A stretch of DNA of 64,000 bases from Flavobacterium hungaricum (GTDB taxonomy: Bacteria > Bacteroidota > Bacteroidia > Flavobacteriales > Flavobacteriaceae). The number at the start of each line of letters is the position of its first letter. Position 1 is the stretch's first letter. The DNA lies in the NCBI RefSeq assembly GCF_015182285.1, contig NZ_PRDM01000002.1, positions 930,001 through 994,000 of the forward strand, given 5' to 3'. Positions 61,547 to 64,000 of the stretch are shown one piece after another. The notes under the pieces were generated by a model. That model did not search any database. It saw only the letters and a program-made list of their open reading frames with translations, and was not told the origin of the DNA. Made by a program: the position numbers and the translations under genes.

Positions 61547-62011
61547 CTAAGGAATACTTTGTTTTTTTAAATCAATTATTTTCTGAATATAAAGTACCAG
61601 ACTTTTTTTATCTACAGAAAAAGCTGCTTTTTCATCTTCTGTACTTAGATATAAATTGGCAATATCCTGTACATTCATGTCATGAGAAAGATGCTGATGT
61701 TCTACAAATTGAATCAGATTGTCTACAAAAAGATCTCTTTGTCTGCCTTTTTCGATCGTTTCTCTGTCCCCTTCCTTTATTTTTTCAATTTCAGATTCTG
61801 GTAAATCAATAGTGAGATAAGCGCAGTCTACCGCTACTTTAGAAAGAAGTTCTTTATTTACTTTTCCAGCGCCATTACAGTAAGCGCAAGGGGCAGGAAC
61901 CCATTTTAATTGTTTATTTAAGCGACGGATATCTTCTAAGTCAACAAGACCTTTTCCGAGGCATCGCGGACACTCTACATTTGATTTTTTGAAAAAATTA
62001 AAAATAGTCAT
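61547..62011 (-). CDS. DnaJ-type zinc-finger protein
   Basis: The 154-residue protein has two CxxCxGxG modules, C14-P-R-C17-L-G-K-G and C42-A-Y-C45-N-G-A-G, as in the zinc finger of DnaJ, but no J domain. The remainder is helical and acidic. The first half could bind zinc and unfolded protein; function is unknown. First gene of a two-gene minus-strand pair. Confidence 0.75.
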   Translation of the reverse strand: MTIFNFFKKSNVECPRCLGKGLVDLEDIRRLNKQLKWVPAPCAYCNGAGKVNKELLSKVAVDCAYLTIDLPESEIEKIKEGDRETIEKGRQRDLFVDNLIQFVEHQHLSHDMNVQDIANLYLSTEDEKAAFSVDKKSLVLYIQKIIDLKKQSIP

Positions 62012-62154
62012 GATTCTAAATAAGTTAACGATTTGAGGATGTGCGAAGTTAAATTATTTAGGTAAGAAAATTATTCCTATAGAATATTTTTTTTAAGGAA
62101 AAATTAACAAGATAAAATGTAGTAAGAATCAGGTCTTGTTTTTAAACCGAAAAC

Positions 62155-62721
62155 TTACTTAATAGTAGAAATCCCATATACAATATGGCTCTTTTCAAAA
62201 ATGGCTTTAATCATGTCGTATTTCTCTGTGCAATAATCGCCGAGACTCAATCGCTTATCGCTGGATCTGTATTTGTTACAGCCAAAACAGAGCTCTATAT
62301 ACGCGATAATATGATTTTCTGCATCAAGAAAGAAAATAGCGTTTCGCGGATTATAACAATAAACATCATAGTCTTCGATCGGTAGTTTTGTATAAGAAAA
62401 GTTAAAGATAATATCTGATAATTGATTGATTTGTTCTGAAGTTAAAACGGCTGTTTCGTCATACAATGCTTCATTAAAAAGATCTTTTCCCATTTTAAGA
62501 GACAATAAATGACGTATCAATTGTTGTCCTGGCATTTCATTCAAATCTCCTTTATCTCTAAACGAAATAATCTTAACCTGCGAAGCCTCAGCAAAAGGAA
62601 AATAACTTGCTCGTTCTTTTTCTGAAATACTATTTTTTCTGATGCATTTTGTGTTTGCAGCTTCATCTTGCGCAAATGTGTTTTGAGCCAATAAAAGAAA
62701 CAGTAAAAGGATTTTTTTCAT
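62155..62721 (-). CDS. Hypothetical secreted protein
   Basis: The 188-residue protein has a signal peptide cleaved after NTFAQ. Landmarks are RKNSISEKERASYFPF, CYNPRNAIFFLDA and a CFGCNKYR motif with two close cysteines near residue 144-147. The CxxC could be redox-active or bind a metal. No family was recognised. Solitary. Confidence 0.7.
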   Translation of the reverse strand: MKKILLLFLLLAQNTFAQDEAANTKCIRKNSISEKERASYFPFAEASQVKIISFRDKGDLNEMPGQQLIRHLLSLKMGKDLFNEALYDETAVLTSEQINQLSDIIFNFSYTKLPIEDYDVYCYNPRNAIFFLDAENHIIAYIELCFGCNKYRSSDKRLSLGDYCTEKYDMIKAIFEKSHIVYGISTIK

Positions 62722-62771
62722 TTAATAAAATATATTTTGAGGTTTTAGATGTAATTAAAGAACTATATTTT

Positions 62772-62860
62772 GGCGCGGATTTTTACGGATCTTTTTTTGA
62801 TTATAAAATCTGTGTAAATCTGTGTTTTTGCGAAAGCAAATCTGTTTTATCCGCGTTCTA
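62772..62860. repeat. GCGGATTTTTACGGATC-type dispersed repeat
   Basis: GCGCGGATTTTTACGGATC, then AAATCTGTGTAAATCTGTG and TTTATCCGCGTTC. The ends are inverted copies of GCGGAT/ATCCGC and could close a large hairpin. The word is common in Bacteroidota intergenic DNA. Confidence 0.55.
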
Positions 62861-62982
62861 ATTTATAGAGTTTCAAACGAAAATACAATTTAAAAAATAG
62901 AAGATGGAGAGTTTGATTGCTGCATGGATATTTCGCAGCGATTTGCAGCTTACAATAGAATGAAGTTTAGTTTTTAATGTTT

Positions 62983-62990
62983 TAAATTTG
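62983..62990 (+). promoter_or_regulatory. Candidate -7 promoter element of the DoxX gene
   Basis: TAAATTTG matches TAnnTTTG and gives a leader of about 31 bases to the ATG at 63026. Confidence 0.45.
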
Positions 62991-63025
62991 ATTGAAAATT
63001 TTTACACAAGCAAATTATTTTAAAG

Positions 63026-63442
63026 ATGGAAAATATACAAACTACCAAAACGCAAAACTTTTTTAGAATTCTATTAGGACTTTTTATGATTATGGCGGCC
63101 TTTGGCCATTTTACTTTTCAGAGAGCCGATTTTCAGGCGCAGGTTCCTAATTGGGTGCCGTTGGATAAAGATTTGGTTGTCATTCTCTCCGGAATTGTCG
63201 AAATAACTTTAGGACTCAGTATGCTGTTTCTTACGCGCTATAAAGTTTATGTGGGCATTGCGCTTGCCGTATTTTATGTATTGATTTTCCCTGGTAACAT
63301 TGCCCAATACCTCAACAAAACTCCTGCCTTTGGACTCGACACCGACCAAGCCCGATTGATACGTTTGTTTTTTCAACCTGTTTTGATTTTTCTCGCGTTG
63401 TGGTCTACTGGAGCGATTGAGTATTTAAGAAAGAAACTTTAG
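63026..63442 (+). CDS. DoxX-family membrane protein
   Basis: The 138-residue protein has four membrane segments and the DoxX pattern (FRILLGLFMIMAAFGHFTF, VILSGIVEITLGLSMLF, VFYVLIFPGNIAQYL). DoxX-like proteins are small quinone-linked or thiol-linked membrane proteins; the precise role is unknown. It is directly followed by the inverted-repeat array. Confidence 0.85.
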   Translation: MENIQTTKTQNFFRILLGLFMIMAAFGHFTFQRADFQAQVPNWVPLDKDLVVILSGIVEITLGLSMLFLTRYKVYVGIALAVFYVLIFPGNIAQYLNKTPAFGLDTDQARLIRLFFQPVLIFLALWSTGAIEYLRKKL

Positions 63443-63443
63443 A

Positions 63444-64000
63444 ACAAAGACAGTGCGGATTTTGCAATCCGTGCCCATAAAGAGAATCAAGTTTTCAACG
63501 TAATTAAATTTTCCATTCGGTGCGGGCACGGATTGCAAATCCGCGCTATCATATCGGATATAGAGTGGCGGTTAAAAAAAATATTTTTAGAAAAATGTCT
63601 TATTTACAAAGACAGCGCGGATTTGCAATCCGTGCCCGTAAAGAGAATCAAGTTTTAAACGTAATTAAATTTTCCATTTGGTGCGGGCACGGATTGCAAA
63701 TCCGCGCTATAGTATCGGATATAAAGTGGCGGTTAAAAAAATATTTTTAGAAAAATGTCTTATTTACAAAGACAGCACGGATTTGCAATCCGTGCCCGTA
63801 AAGAGAATCAAGTTTTCAACGTAATTAAACTTTCCATTCGTTGCGGGTACGGATTGCAAATCCGCGCTATCATATCGGATATAGAGTGGCGTTTAAAAAA
63901 AATATTTTAGAAAAATGTCTTATTTTACAAAGACAGCGCGGATTTGCAATCCGTGCCCGCAAAGAGAATCAAGTTTTAAGCGTAATTAAACTTTCCACTC
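63444..64000. repeat. Tandem array of 160-162-bp units with internal 25-bp inverted repeats
   Basis: Units start at 63444, 63606, 63766 and 63927 (each with ACAAAGACAG) and the last is cut by the window end. In the second unit AGCGCGGATTTGCAATCC and following (63614-63638) is perfectly complementary to 63684-63708, with 45 bases between. The loop and the spacer between units are conserved as well (AAAGAGAATCAAGTTTT; TAGAAAAATGTCTTATTT). No credible gene lies inside. Confidence 0.9.

Larger units (their letters stand above)
62722..63025. other. Intergenic region before the DoxX gene
   Basis: Contains a dispersed repeat of the GCGCGGATTTTTACGGATC type with its partner TTTATCCGCGTTC (62772-62860) and a TAAATTTG promoter element (62983-62990). 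Confidence 0.5.

Noticed and set aside
63520..63750. Open frame across the tandem array
   Set aside because: It only follows the repeated unit, Arg-rich from the inverted arms, and is not kept in all units.
63444..64000. Reading the array as CRISPR
   Set aside because: Units are 160-162 bp with conserved spacers and internal palindromes; there are no short repeats with unique spacers and no cas genes nearby.

Overview
The window looks like the chromosome of a Flavobacterium species (Bacteroidota, probably near the F. johnsoniae group). The evidence is the low GC content, promoters of the TAnnTTTG type with no Shine-Dalgarno sequences, the gliding genes gldB and gldC, an FtsZ with a very long tail, many SusD-less outer-membrane proteins and lipoproteins, and AT-rich dispersed intergenic repeats typical of the genus. 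No database was searched; family calls rest on motifs and recognised sequence.

Layout. 1-9500: end of a PAP2 phosphatase, a PhyH-type oxygenase, an O-methyltransferase, a lipoprotein, a minus-strand cluster of three YceI-like proteins and one outer-membrane barrel, rlmN, a lipoprotein and a polyprenyl diphosphate synthase. 9588-12701: a small secreted protein, then an ECF sigma factor / anti-sigma / outer-membrane barrel cassette with an ECF-type promoter. 12831-19641: dnaG (its CHC2 zinc ligands replaced), an orphan LuxR-type response regulator, nadE, gldB-gldC, engB and an alpha/beta hydrolase. 20020-36050: a complete division and cell wall cluster, all on the plus strand: mraZ-rsmH-ftsL-like-ftsI-murE-mraY-murD-ftsW-murG-murC-ftsQ-ftsA-ftsZ, preceded by a phased GTGG array that looks like the MraZ operator and closed by a strong terminator. 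yqeY follows.

36834-46620 is the accessory region. A tRNA-Arg(TCG) carries an integrated 1.3-kb cassette holding a RhuM-family gene; the displaced 3' part of the tRNA and its terminator lie at the far end. Next comes a minus-strand module with a LysM protein, a DUF4280 PAAR-like protein, an OmpA-domain protein whose frame breaks at a seven-base homopolymer, and three candidate immunity or accessory proteins. Two of these are diverged copies of one fold, one a lipoprotein and one without a signal. Decayed gene remnants flank the module. I read it as a type VI-like spike/effector/immunity island; no secretion machinery is in the window.

46712-64000: a MarR regulator next to a VOC protein whose promoter sits inside a perfect 12-bp inverted repeat, a LytS/LytR-type two-component system divergent from a TonB-type receptor and a serine hydrolase, then mostly solitary housekeeping and hypothetical genes (SUFU domain, MBL fold, Mpo1-like, DUF3754, DnaJ-type zinc finger, DoxX). 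The window ends in a tandem array of 160-162-bp units, each containing a 25-bp perfect inverted repeat.
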